Shown here: piece by piece, positions 18,979 through 27,862 of the stretch
How positions within the stretch are numbered: the stretch's first letter is position 1
Layout: the number at the start of each line of letters is the position of its first letter
DNA from: XYD12-FULL-36-8 sp964613805
GTDB taxonomy: Bacteria > Bacteroidota > Ignavibacteria > Ignavibacteriales > Ignavibacteriaceae
Length of the DNA: 64,000 nucleotides
Direction of reading: 5' to 3'
Assembly (NCBI GenBank): GCA_964613805.1
Contig: CAZTJF010000008.1
Span: 62,001 to 126,000 of the forward strand
Position numbers and translations under genes: made by a program
The notes under the pieces: generated by a model
The model's database searches: none
Seen by the model: only the letters and a program-made list of their open reading frames with translations
What the model was told of the DNA's origin: nothing

Positions 18979-19016
18979 CGCCGACAGAATTAATTTGTTG
19001 ATTATATCTGCCGGCG
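18979..19016 (+). repeat. Hairpin of repeat unit B
   Basis: CGCCGACAGA (18979-18988) pairs with TCTGCCGGCG (19007-19016) with one mismatch. It shares the CCGACAG core with the hairpin of unit A and stands in the same place relative to the TGTCATC string and mini-ORF. Confidence 0.6.
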
Positions 19017-19046
19017 GGTGTTGTGTCATCATAAAGGAAGGTGCCT

Positions 19047-19094
19047 ATGCTTAAAACTACTCTGCTGAGTATTCAACCCAAATGCCATGAATAA
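19047..19094 (+). CDS. Possible 15-residue mini-ORF of repeat unit B (MLKT start)
   Basis: ATG at 19047 is preceded by AAGGAAGG and encodes MLKTTLLSIQPKCHE. The start context and first twelve bases match unit A. It lies 94 bases before nadA, so a leader role is possible, but no conserved signal is seen. Confidence 0.25.
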   Translation: MLKTTLLSIQPKCHE

Positions 19095-19188
19095 AAGCTT
19101 GTTTTTAATTAGTTATCGCAGTTATATTTATCCCAGCTTCAGAAAAATTATGTTTGAAGAAAATTTTGAGACACTTTTTAGAGGATAA

Positions 19189-20136
19189 ATGCTAAGCAGC
19201 GTTAGTTCAGATATTGAAATTGATTACCGCGAAGAAATTCTTAAGTTAAAAAAGGAATTAAATGCGGTAATCTTGGCTCACTATTACCAGGAATCTGAAA
19301 TTCAGGATTTGGCAGATTTTGTAGGCGATAGTTTGGAGTTGGCGAGACGAGCAAAGTCAACTGATGCGGATGTAATAGTTTTTGCGGGAGTCCATTTTAT
19401 GGCAGAAACAGCTAAGATATTAAATCCGCACAAACCAGTATTATTACCTGATTTGGAAGCAGGATGTTCTTTGGCGGATAGCTGCCCTCCTCCGTTGTTC
19501 AAAGCATTTAGAGATAAACATCTCAATCATGTAGCGATTACATACATAAATTGTTCAGCAGCAGTAAAAGCTTTAAGCGACATTATTTGCACATCAAGCA
19601 ATGCCGAAAAAATAATTAATCAAATTCCTAAAGACCAGCCGATTCTGTTTTCGCCGGATAGAAATTTGGGGAGGTATTTAACTAAAAAAACCAGAAGAGA
19701 AATGCTGCTTTGGGATGGGACTTGTATCGTCCATGAAACTTTCAGTGAAAGAAAAATAATTGATCTTCAAACTGAATATCCAGATGCAAAACTTATTGCA
19801 CATCCTGAATGTGAAGATACTCTTTTAAATCGTGCTGATTATATTGGTTCAACAAGCAAGCTTCTTCAATTTACAAAAGAGGATTCAAATTTAAGCTACA
19901 TTGTTGCAACGGAAGCTGGCATAATTCACCAAATGCAGAAAGCATCACCGAATAAGGTTTTCATTCCTGCACCACCAGAAAAGAATTGCGCATGTAATGA
20001 GTGTCCGTACATGAAATTGAACACAATGGAAAAACTTTATCTCTGTATGAAGAATGGTAAACCAGAAATAACGATGGACAGTGAGACCTTGGCAAAAGCA
20101 TTAAAGCCAATTGAACGAATGCTTGAGATGAGTTGA
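19189..20136 (+). CDS. nadA: Quinolinate synthase
   Basis: 315 residues, with an AGAGGA ribosome site before the ATG. The enzyme condenses iminoaspartate with dihydroxyacetone phosphate to quinolinate for NAD synthesis and needs a [4Fe-4S] cluster. Candidate cluster cysteines are C93 (AGCSLA), C208 (HPEC) and C272 (CNECPYM), at the positions conserved in the family. VILAHYYQ (27-34) and GDSLELAR lie in the first domain. nadB and nadC are not nearby; the gene stands alone between two repeat-rich gaps. Confidence 0.96.
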   Translation: MLSSVSSDIEIDYREEILKLKKELNAVILAHYYQESEIQDLADFVGDSLELARRAKSTDADVIVFAGVHFMAETAKILNPHKPVLLPDLEAGCSLADSCPPPLFKAFRDKHLNHVAITYINCSAAVKALSDIICTSSNAEKIINQIPKDQPILFSPDRNLGRYLTKKTRREMLLWDGTCIVHETFSERKIIDLQTEYPDAKLIAHPECEDTLLNRADYIGSTSKLLQFTKEDSNLSYIVATEAGIIHQMQKASPNKVFIPAPPEKNCACNECPYMKLNTMEKLYLCMKNGKPEITMDSETLAKALKPIERMLEMS

Positions 20137-20154
20137 TTTTTGGGTTCTATGATG

Positions 20155-20365
20155 ACTTCTATAATCATCATTCAATATTCGGTGTTGAACATTGAACATG
20201 GAATTATGAATGTTGAACTTTTAAAGCCTTCCCAAATTTGCAGCAACAAAAGATATTTAGTTCTAAAGGATCGGAAGAATTTTAGATTGATATAGAAGGA
20301 AGATTTCTCTCGATTTAGATTGTCTGTCAATCTGTCAAATCGGGATCGAAATGACAAGTTATCCG
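20155..20365. repeat. Degenerate dispersed repeats between nadA and the histidine kinase
   Basis: The 246-base gap contains GTTGAACATTGAACATGG and ATGAATGTTGAAC (20182-20219) and a stretch with AAGATTTCTCTCG and TCGAAATGACA (20300-20355). Both resemble widespread intergenic repeat families. No gene or clear terminator is seen. Confidence 0.4.
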
Positions 20366-20382
20366 CTGTAAAAAAAATTTTG

Positions 20383-21591
20383 CTATGATTCCTTCAAAAT
20401 AATTTTAAATGTCGTTCCTTCTCCGATACTTGAACTTTTAACAAAAATTTTTCCTTTGTGATAAACTTCAATAATTCTTTTGGAGAGACTTAAACCCAAT
20501 CCCCAGCCCCTTCGCTTCGTGCTGTAACCAGGACGGAAAATATCCTTTCTCCTTTTTAGGTCTATTCCTTTTCCATTATCGGTAACATCAATCTCAATTT
20601 CCTTTCGCACTGCCTTCACAGTTATATCAATTTTGCCTTCCTTGTGATCAATTGCATCTAACGCATTCTTAATAAGATTTTCGATTACCCACTCAAATAA
20701 TTCTGCATTAAGCTGTGTGGTAAGATTCTTTTCACCGCTTAAATTTATCTCAACGCTTTTACCAAGCTGTGGCAGCCGGCGTTCAAAATATTCCTTTACT
20801 TTATTAATTTCATCATAGACTGATAAAGTTTTTAATTCCGGTACTGCTCCAATTTTTGAAAAGCGGTAAGTGATCCGGTTTAATTTTTCAACATCATCCG
20901 AAATTTCATCAGTAATATCTAAAACCCTATCCTTATCGTGGTAGTGCATTTTCAGCATTTCAGTCCAACCCATCAAGCTTGAAATTGGTGTTCCAAACTG
21001 ATGAGCAGTTTCCTTTGCCATTCCAACCCAAATATTGCTTTGCTCACTTTTCTTAATGTTACTGAATCCAAGGTATCCAAGAAGTACGAACAATGCTGCA
21101 ATTAGAATTTGAAAATATGGATAATACTTTAACTGGGTAATAAGTTTGGAGTCACCGTAATGTATTTTTTGAAGAACAACAGAATCTGCATACGTTACTA
21201 AAATAGGATTATGCTGTTCATCCATCTCTTTAATTTTATTTTCTAAAAATTCTTTTAATTTGGTTTGTGAAAGATTAGAATCAATTTCAATATTTCTGTA
21301 ATTACCTTTTTCATTTGGATTTATTTGATCATCAGCGTCTGTAATGATTAGAGGGAAGTCAATTGGGATGATAATATTTTCAAAAAGAAATGTTAAATCG
21401 GCATCTGATTCAGTTGGCTTAGCTAAATATTCTATTCCCTTTGCATAAAGTTCAACAATCTGTTTTTCCTTAACTTGAAGTTTTTGAACCAGACTTTGAG
21501 TGTAAAATAATGTGCCTACAGCAATAAGAATTGCAATTATTAACAATATTATCTTGAAATTTGCTGAGGCAAGCCCACCTGACATTTTCAT
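20383..21591 (-). CDS. Membrane sensor histidine kinase
   Basis: 402 residues with two membrane spans (about 13-31 and 160-178) enclosing a roughly 130-residue periplasmic sensor region. The H-box is AKETAHQFGTPISSLMGW with the phospho-acceptor at H197, then the N-box ENLIKNALDAI, DNGKGIDL and GWGLGLSLSKRI of the ATPase domain. AHQFGTPIS is a variant H-box that I associate with Bacteroidota kinases. No response regulator is adjacent, so it is an orphan in this window; purA lies upstream with a 93-base gap. Confidence 0.93.
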   Translation of the reverse strand: MKMSGGLASANFKIILLIIAILIAVGTLFYTQSLVQKLQVKEKQIVELYAKGIEYLAKPTESDADLTFLFENIIIPIDFPLIITDADDQINPNEKGNYRNIEIDSNLSQTKLKEFLENKIKEMDEQHNPILVTYADSVVLQKIHYGDSKLITQLKYYPYFQILIAALFVLLGYLGFSNIKKSEQSNIWVGMAKETAHQFGTPISSLMGWTEMLKMHYHDKDRVLDITDEISDDVEKLNRITYRFSKIGAVPELKTLSVYDEINKVKEYFERRLPQLGKSVEINLSGEKNLTTQLNAELFEWVIENLIKNALDAIDHKEGKIDITVKAVRKEIEIDVTDNGKGIDLKRRKDIFRPGYSTKRRGWGLGLSLSKRIIEVYHKGKIFVKSSSIGEGTTFKIILKES

Positions 21592-21684
21592 GGAAGCAAT
21601 CCTTTTAAAATATTTATTTTATCGCATGGATGAATTTAACCTATTGGGAATGAATATTCATTAGCAATTTTGGTTATTAGCTCT

Positions 21685-22956
21685 TCAATTCATGAAAAAT
21701 GTTTGGTCACGCTTTGGACCCACGGAAACAAGCTTAATTTTCATTCCAGCATGCTTTGAAATAAAATCTAAATAAACTTTAGTTTGATTTGGCAAGTCAT
21801 CAAATGATCTGCAATTTGATATATCACAGTTCCAACCTTCAAGGGTTTGGTACACAGGTGTAATGCTTTGTAATCTTTCAAAATCCGTGGGATACGATTT
21901 GAGAATTTTCCCATTCAATTTATAACTGGTGCAAACTTTTATTTCATTAAAGCTGCTGAGTACATCTAGTTTTGTGATTGCAACTTCATCAATTCCGTTT
22001 ATCATTACCGAATAGTTAACAAGAAAAGCATCAAACCAGCCGCATCGTCTTGGTCTTCCGGTTGTGGCGCCGTATTCTACACCAATTTTTCTCAGCTTTT
22101 CGCCATCTTCATCAAGAAGTTCAGTAGGGAATGGACCATAACCAACACGAGTTGTATAAGCTTTAACAATTCCAATTACGTTATCAATTTTATTTGGAGG
22201 AATTCCCGTACCTGTGCAAGCACCTCCTGAAGTCGGGCTGGATGAGGTTACAAACGGATATGTTCCATGATCTACATCGAGTAATGCACCCTGTGCACCC
22301 TCAAGTAAAATCGATTTACCTTTTGCAATAGAATTGTTCAGATATGCGGGAACATCTTTTATGTATTTGTCAATCTTCTTGTCAAATTCCAAATACTGAT
22401 TTATTATTTCCTCAACATTTAGTTCTTCTTTTTCATAAACTTTTTTCAGAAGGTTGTTTTTCTCTTGAAGGTTCTTTCTGATTTTTTCTTCAAGAGCTTT
22501 TCTATTTAACAAATCAACAATTTTAATTCCTTTTCTTGCGTACTTATCAATGTAGCAAGGACCAATTCCCCTTCCTGTTGTACCGATTTTATTATCGCCG
22601 CTTTCCTGGATTGAATCAAGAAGTTTATGGTAAGGCATAATTAAGTGAGCATTATGACTAATGAATAATCGTCCATCCACTTTAATGTTATTTTTTTCGA
22701 GGAGCGAAATTTCATCGAGCAAAGCGGTTGGATCAAGAACCACACCATTTCCAATTACACAAATAACTGCCTCACGCAAAATGCCTGAGGGAATTAGATG
22801 AAGAATATATTTGTTGTTTCCGATTTCAACAGTATGACCGGCATTGGCACCGCCTTGATATCTTGAGACTATATCATATTTCTCGCTTAAGATATCAACA
22901 ATTTTGCCTTTACCCTCATCGCCCCATTGGCTTCCGACAAGTACTGTAACGCTCAT
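21685..22956 (-). CDS. purA: Adenylosuccinate synthetase
   Basis: 423 residues from the ATG at 22956. The frame is open for 21 more codons, but the family starts at MSVTVLVGSQWGDEGKGK, and AAAGGAA lies just before this ATG. The enzyme joins IMP and aspartate with GTP, the first committed step to AMP. GDEGKGK occupies 12-18, GTTGRGIGPCY and RVGYGPFPTE are present, and TTGRPRRCGWFD is the C-terminal signature. A terminator for the STAS gene lies immediately upstream, so purA probably has its own promoter. Confidence 0.97.
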   Translation of the reverse strand: MSVTVLVGSQWGDEGKGKIVDILSEKYDIVSRYQGGANAGHTVEIGNNKYILHLIPSGILREAVICVIGNGVVLDPTALLDEISLLEKNNIKVDGRLFISHNAHLIMPYHKLLDSIQESGDNKIGTTGRGIGPCYIDKYARKGIKIVDLLNRKALEEKIRKNLQEKNNLLKKVYEKEELNVEEIINQYLEFDKKIDKYIKDVPAYLNNSIAKGKSILLEGAQGALLDVDHGTYPFVTSSSPTSGGACTGTGIPPNKIDNVIGIVKAYTTRVGYGPFPTELLDEDGEKLRKIGVEYGATTGRPRRCGWFDAFLVNYSVMINGIDEVAITKLDVLSSFNEIKVCTSYKLNGKILKSYPTDFERLQSITPVYQTLEGWNCDISNCRSFDDLPNQTKVYLDFISKHAGMKIKLVSVGPKRDQTFFMN

Positions 22957-22999
22957 GAATTTTCCTTTGGCAGGTGATTGTATCCCGTCTTGCGGGGAA

Positions 23000-23029
23000 A
23001 AATAAAACTCCGAATACATTATCCGGAGT
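23000..23029 (-). terminator. Rho-independent terminator of the STAS gene
   Basis: On the minus strand ACTCCG (23029-23024) pairs with CGGAGT (23012-23007) around an 11-base loop, followed by TTTATTTTT. It sits between the STAS stop codon and purA. Confidence 0.75.
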
Positions 23030-23054
23030 CGTTATAAAAAATATTTAAGTTTTT

Positions 23055-23396
23055 TTACTTAGAGAAACTTGCAACAGCATCATCAATAGTTTTGTAAGTT
23101 TCAAATATTGTTATAAGCTTGGTGATTATCAGCAAGCTTTCAATTTTATCTGTCACTCGAGATAATCTGAACGTACCCTCGGCCTTTTTCATTGTGGTTA
23201 AACCGCCAATCAACATTCCAAGACCGGAACTATTCATAAATTTAACATCATGCAAATCAACAACAATATTTTTTTTGCCCTCATCAATAAACTTATGCAG
23301 TAAATCATTAAATTCTTTAGTATCCTCACCGCCCATAACATTTCCTTTAAGTTCAATAAGCACTGCGTTGTAACGTTCACTAACTTTTGTTTTCAT
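23055..23396 (-). CDS. STAS-domain anti-sigma factor antagonist
   Basis: A 113-residue single STAS domain of the SpoIIAA/RsbV type. The phosphorylation loop reads FMNSSGLGM, with S57 as the likely phosphorylated serine. In partner switching such a protein binds an RsbW-like kinase when dephosphorylated by a PP2C phosphatase. No kinase is adjacent; the nearest is at 34032, and SpoIIE phosphatases occur at 31.6-38.7 kb and 56.3 kb. Whether it belongs to that circuit is inference. It is a single-gene unit with its own terminator. Confidence 0.93.
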   Translation of the reverse strand: MKTKVSERYNAVLIELKGNVMGGEDTKEFNDLLHKFIDEGKKNIVVDLHDVKFMNSSGLGMLIGGLTTMKKAEGTFRLSRVTDKIESLLIITKLITIFETYKTIDDAVASFSK

Positions 23397-23710
23397 GTAG
23401 AACTCCTTAAAATTTCAGTTAAAATTTAATTAGATGGCTTTACTAAAGCAAGTAAAAATCAGCAATAATCACATGGTTTATTTAAAATGTTTGTTTACTT
23501 ACTTTTCAGAGAAATTTTCGATTTAATTTTCAGTAAGATTTTTGTATAATCAATTAATTCTTAGTGAATTCTTGACTGACCGGATTGTAAGTTGATCAAA
23601 CACTGTAATTTTCTTAAACTAAACTTACTTATTTTTGTTGGTAAATTTTGTGTCCAAAAAATAGTAATCAAAAGTAATTCATCTCTATTTCATAAAAGCA
23701 AGGAGAAAAC
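23397..23710. other. 314-base divergent intergenic region
   Basis: This holds the promoters of the STAS gene (minus) and the M16 peptidase pair (plus). TATTTTTG at 23630-23637 fits the Bacteroidota -7 element, but no partner -33 element is found at normal spacing. Nothing else is seen. Confidence 0.4.
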
Positions 23711-25036
23711 ATGAAGAAAAGACTTTATTCTATCATTGTATTTATAGTTTTAACAGTGGTGACTATAAGCGCTCAGGTAAATATTAAGTTTGTTGAGTAT
23801 GATTTACCCAATGGTTTACATGTTATTTTACATGTGGATAAATCTGCACCCATTGTATCACAAGTTGTTACTTATCACGTTGGTTCAAAAAACGAGCAGC
23901 CTGATAGAACCGGCTTTGCCCACTTTTTTGAGCATCTAATGTTTGAAGGTTCACCCAACATTCCTCGGGGCGAATTCTTTAAAATGATTCAAAATGCAGG
24001 CGGTACATTGAATGCTTACACAAGTTTCGATCAAACGGTCTATTTTATAACCCTTCCATCAAATCAATTAGAACTTGCAATGTGGATGGAATCGGAGAGA
24101 ATGCTGCAGCTAAAAATTGATTCCATTGGAGTTGAAACACAGCGTGGAGTTGTAAAAGAAGAGCGTAAACAGGGATTGGAGAATCGCCCATATGGTACAC
24201 TACTGGAACAGACAATGGCACACGCATATAAAATTCATCCGTACAGATGGACGCCTATTGGTTCCGTTCAATATATTGATCAAGCAGCTTATGATGAATT
24301 CTACCAGTTCTACAAAACATTTTATGTGCCTAAAAATGCTTGTTTATCAATTGCCGGTGATATTGATATCGAAAAAACAAAAGCATTAGTTCAAAAATAT
24401 TTTGGTGATATTCCTAGAGGTGGGAGAGAAATTTATCGCCCTATAGAAGTTGAACCAAAGCAAACCGCTGAAGTTCGAGATACGGTATATGACAATATTC
24501 AGCTCCCTGCAATAATTCAAGCTTATCACATGCCTGCTCAAGGAACAAGTGATTATTATGCACTTAGCATGCTAACCACTTTGTTGACTGGTGGTGAAAG
24601 TTCAAGATTATCAAAACGACTTGTTGATAAAGAGAAACTTGCTCTTGCAGCTCAATCAATTCCATTCAATCTTGAGGATCCTTCAGTATTCTTACTATTC
24701 GCCATTGCTAACTTTGGCAAAACAAACGATGAAATTGAAATTGTTATTGATCAGGAAATTGAAAAAGTAAAATCAGAAATTATTACGGACGATGAGTTCA
24801 CTAAAATCCGCAGCCAGGTGGAGACTAGCTTTATAGAAAAAAACTCCACAGTTCAAGGTAAGGCGATACAGCTTGGCTATTACCATGTGTTTTTTAATGA
24901 TGCAAACCTTATTAATTCTGAGGTAGATAAATACATGGCTGTAAGTAAAAATGATATTCAGCGAGTGGCAAAAGACTATCTCGTGAAGGAAAATAGAACA
25001 GTTCTGTACTACTTACCAAAACCTAATGTTCAATAG
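23711..25036 (+). CDS. M16-family zinc metallopeptidase, catalytic subunit
   Basis: 441 residues with a signal peptide (to about AQ at 22). The inverted zinc motif HFFEH is at 71-75 and the downstream Glu ligand is among E150/E151 in VVKEERKQ, so it should be an active pitrilysin-like protease of the PqqL/YmxG type. An inactive-type C-terminal M16 repeat completes the chain. It is followed 11 bases later by a second M16 protein lacking the zinc motif; such pairs form heterodimers in which one subunit supplies zinc and the other the Arg/Tyr pair. It acts in the periplasm, probably on peptides. Confidence 0.93.
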   Translation: MKKRLYSIIVFIVLTVVTISAQVNIKFVEYDLPNGLHVILHVDKSAPIVSQVVTYHVGSKNEQPDRTGFAHFFEHLMFEGSPNIPRGEFFKMIQNAGGTLNAYTSFDQTVYFITLPSNQLELAMWMESERMLQLKIDSIGVETQRGVVKEERKQGLENRPYGTLLEQTMAHAYKIHPYRWTPIGSVQYIDQAAYDEFYQFYKTFYVPKNACLSIAGDIDIEKTKALVQKYFGDIPRGGREIYRPIEVEPKQTAEVRDTVYDNIQLPAIIQAYHMPAQGTSDYYALSMLTTLLTGGESSRLSKRLVDKEKLALAAQSIPFNLEDPSVFLLFAIANFGKTNDEIEIVIDQEIEKVKSEIITDDEFTKIRSQVETSFIEKNSTVQGKAIQLGYYHVFFNDANLINSEVDKYMAVSKNDIQRVAKDYLVKENRTVLYYLPKPNVQ

Positions 25037-25047
25037 GAGAATTAAAA

Positions 25048-27120
25048 ATGAAAACAAAAATATTTGTAACGCTTACTTTTTTGATAACTTTATCGCAGTT
25101 CAATTTTGCACAGCTTGATAGGAGTATCATTCCATCTCCAGGACCAGCCCCTTCAGTTTCCTTTCCGAATTATGACTTGGTCAAAATGAAAAATGGTATG
25201 CGGGTTATTTTAGTAAAAGATGATGAACTTCCTACAATTGCAATCCGAATGTTAATTGATCGAAAACCTGTGCTTGAAGGTCAATATGCCGGTAGCGTAT
25301 CTATGATGGGACAGCTTTTAAGAAACGGAACTAAAAATAGAACCAAGGATAAACTTGATGAAGAAATAGACTTAATTGGTGCAAGTGTGAATTCTGGAAG
25401 CACAAGTGTTTTTGCTTCAGGGCTTTCAAAGTACACTGAAAAATTATTTGAAATAACTTCCGACATAATTCTGAATCCTTCATTTCCGCAGGATGAACTT
25501 GATAAAGTTAAAGAACAAACAATATCGGGATTAAAGTATCGAAAAACCGATCCGAACACTATCATAGAAATACTTCGTCAAAAAACTCTCTATGGTGCAA
25601 ATCATCCTTATGGTGAATTTGAAACCGAGGAATCAATTGCGAATATAACCAGGGAAAAATGTTTTGAAAATTATAATTCATTCTTTAAAGCAAATCATGC
25701 CATAATAGCAGTTGTTGGTGATTTTGATAAGAAAAATATTTTAGCTCTTCTGGAAAAGTATTTTGGCTCGTGGAAAAAAGGAGAAATACCGAAACCAACC
25801 TTTGATAATCCTAAATTGCCTGTTAAAACCAATGTTGCATTAGTGGATAGACCAACCTCTGTTCAATCAGTTATACGAGTAGCACAAGTTGTTGAACTTA
25901 AAAAAAATTCACCCGACGTTATGCCTGTCAAAGTTATGAATACAATTTTAGGCGGCGGCATTTTTCGGCTCTTTACAAATTTACGTGAAAAGCATTCATA
26001 CACCTACGGGGCTTACAGCTCAATGGGTGCCGATGAATTGATTGGCAATTTTACTGCAAGCACTTCTGTTAAAAATGAAGTGACGGATAGTGCGCTTGTT
26101 CAAATATTTTATGAGTTGAATAGAATTAGGGATGAAAAGGTTGATGCAAAAGAGCTTAACATGGCAAAGAATTATATTAGCGGCTCTTTTGTGCAAAGCT
26201 TAGAAAAAGCTCAAACCATTGCAGATTATGCAATAGAAATTGAGCGTTACAAATTGCCAAAGGATTACTATAAAACTTATCTCAAGCGAGTTTTTGCTGT
26301 TACCGAAAATGATGTGATGCGCGCTGCAAAGCAATACCTGCGGCCTGAGCAAATGACGGTTGCTATTGTAGGTGCCGCAAATGAAATCAAAGATAAAATT
26401 TCTAAATTCGGTGTTGTTACAATGTATGACGAAGATGCCAACCTTGTTATAGAAAAACCCGCAAGTGAAATAACGATGACTTCAGATGAATTACTTGCAA
26501 AATTTATTGAGAAGAGCGGCGGAAAAGAAAAATTAAATTCCGTAAACGATAGGACAATTGAGCTGAGTGGTAAATTTCAAAATTTTGATCTTAAGACAAA
26601 GACAATAAACAAAGCTCCAAACAAACTTTATGTAGAAGTGGATTTTGGCGGCATGTTTACACAGAAGATTGGCTTTGATGGTGAAAACGGATGGGCAGTA
26701 AGTCCTCAAGGAATAATGGATTTGGAAGGCAGCAGCTTAGCCGAGCTTAAAGTCCAAGCATTAATTAATTTTTATTTAGATTATAAGAACCAAGGAATAA
26801 GCGCAAACATTGCCGGCATTAAAAACATTAAGGGTAACGATTATTATGAGGTAGTTTTCGAAGCAGATACTTCTTATAAATGGACAGAATATTTTGGTAA
26901 AGATGATTTCTTAAAGTTCAGACAAATAAAAACCGGTGAAGGACCAAGCGGTAAAATCGAAGAAACGACTGATTATCTGGATTATCAGGATTTTAATGGA
27001 TTTTTATTTCCATCAAAGCAAACTCAAAGTGTGATGGGACAAATGATTGATTTCAAATTGGAGAAGTTTGAAGTTAATACCGGAATTGATAACTCAATAT
27101 TTGTGAAGCCGAGTAAGTAG
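25048..27120 (+). CDS. M16-family non-catalytic partner with C-terminal LolA-like domain
   Basis: 690 residues with a signal peptide to about 21. The first 460 residues are M16-like, but where the HxxEH motif should be the sequence reads MMGQLLRNGT, so no zinc site is present. The Arg/Tyr pair typical of the second subunit is kept in LREKHSYTYG (R313, Y320). The extra 220 C-terminal residues, starting near ELLAKFIEKSGG, look like a LolA/outer-membrane lipoprotein-sorting beta fold (repeated strands such as KLYVEVDFGG). This is inferred from pattern only. It is cotranscribed with the catalytic subunit. Confidence 0.88.
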   Translation: MKTKIFVTLTFLITLSQFNFAQLDRSIIPSPGPAPSVSFPNYDLVKMKNGMRVILVKDDELPTIAIRMLIDRKPVLEGQYAGSVSMMGQLLRNGTKNRTKDKLDEEIDLIGASVNSGSTSVFASGLSKYTEKLFEITSDIILNPSFPQDELDKVKEQTISGLKYRKTDPNTIIEILRQKTLYGANHPYGEFETEESIANITREKCFENYNSFFKANHAIIAVVGDFDKKNILALLEKYFGSWKKGEIPKPTFDNPKLPVKTNVALVDRPTSVQSVIRVAQVVELKKNSPDVMPVKVMNTILGGGIFRLFTNLREKHSYTYGAYSSMGADELIGNFTASTSVKNEVTDSALVQIFYELNRIRDEKVDAKELNMAKNYISGSFVQSLEKAQTIADYAIEIERYKLPKDYYKTYLKRVFAVTENDVMRAAKQYLRPEQMTVAIVGAANEIKDKISKFGVVTMYDEDANLVIEKPASEITMTSDELLAKFIEKSGGKEKLNSVNDRTIELSGKFQNFDLKTKTINKAPNKLYVEVDFGGMFTQKIGFDGENGWAVSPQGIMDLEGSSLAELKVQALINFYLDYKNQGISANIAGIKNIKGNDYYEVVFEADTSYKWTEYFGKDDFLKFRQIKTGEGPSGKIEETTDYLDYQDFNGFLFPSKQTQSVMGQMIDFKLEKFEVNTGIDNSIFVKPSK

Positions 27121-27265
27121 AAAATTCAAATTATGAGCTGTTTAAAATTGAAATGATAAATTTCAGTTTTGACAGCTCGATTTTATTGCGATCTCAATCA
27201 CCACCCAATTCTACATGGTTCTGTATTTTTTACGGAACCAAATTATAACTATTTCGTCTAAAAAA

Positions 27266-27862
27266 ATGAAATTCAACAAGAAAAAGGACAACTTGCAAAA
27301 TCCACAGATTTTATCTTTAGATGATGATTTTTCTCTGATAAAACGATTTATTGAGGGAGATGAAACCACATTCAGATTGCTTGTGCAGCGGCACAAAGAT
27401 AAAGTGCGAAATATCACTTACTTAACTCTCGGCAATGCCGATGCAGTTGATGACATTGCACAAGATGTGTTTCTCACAGTTTACAAAAATTTGCACCGTT
27501 TTCGCTTTGAATCACAATTCTCAACCTGGTTGTATCGAATTACGGTTAACAAATGCAAGGATCATCTGAGAAAAAAACGGATAAGAAATATTTTTACCAG
27601 TTTAAGTGAAGATGATACTGAACCGGTTTATCATTCGACACATGAATCTAAGGATGTGGCAGCAATAGTTAGGAAAGCTATGGATGAATTACCTGATAAG
27701 CTAAGAATTCCTCTCATGCTTAAGGATATGGAGGGTCTTAGCTATCAGGAAATTGCACAAACTGTTAACTGTGAAATTGGAACTGTTAAATCCCGAATTT
27801 TTAGGGCAAGGGAAGGATTGCGAAACATCCTTAAACCCTATGAAAAGGAGCTTATGTTATGA
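27266..27862 (+). CDS. ECF-subfamily RNA polymerase sigma factor
   Basis: 198 residues from the ATG at 27266; an upstream ATG at 27215 would add 17 residues of no family character. Sigma region 2 covers about 17-95 (FRLLVQRHKDKV, DDIAQDVFLTVYK, FSTWLYRITVNKCKDHLR) and region 4 about 130-190 (LPDKLRIPLML, LSYQEIAQTVNCEIGTVKSRIFRARE). There is no region 3, as in ECF factors. Its stop overlaps the start of the next gene in ATGA, so it is translationally coupled to a membrane protein that is probably its anti-sigma factor. Confidence 0.95.
   Translation: MKFNKKKDNLQNPQILSLDDDFSLIKRFIEGDETTFRLLVQRHKDKVRNITYLTLGNADAVDDIAQDVFLTVYKNLHRFRFESQFSTWLYRITVNKCKDHLRKKRIRNIFTSLSEDDTEPVYHSTHESKDVAAIVRKAMDELPDKLRIPLMLKDMEGLSYQEIAQTVNCEIGTVKSRIFRAREGLRNILKPYEKELML

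Larger units (their letters stand above)
18530..19188. other. Repeat-rich 659-base intergenic region
   Basis: There is no gene of normal size here. It holds a near-perfect 28-base palindrome (18552-18579), a GTGAAACTCACC repeat arm (18657-18672), and two diverged direct copies of a unit. Each unit contains a hairpin, the shared string TGTCATC, a purine-rich ribosome site and ATGCTTAAAACT (18737-18915 and 18979-19150). Confidence 0.7.

Noticed and set aside
22957..23019. Longer purA start
   Set aside because: The extra 21 residues overlap the hairpin region and do not match PurA; the later ATG has a ribosome site.
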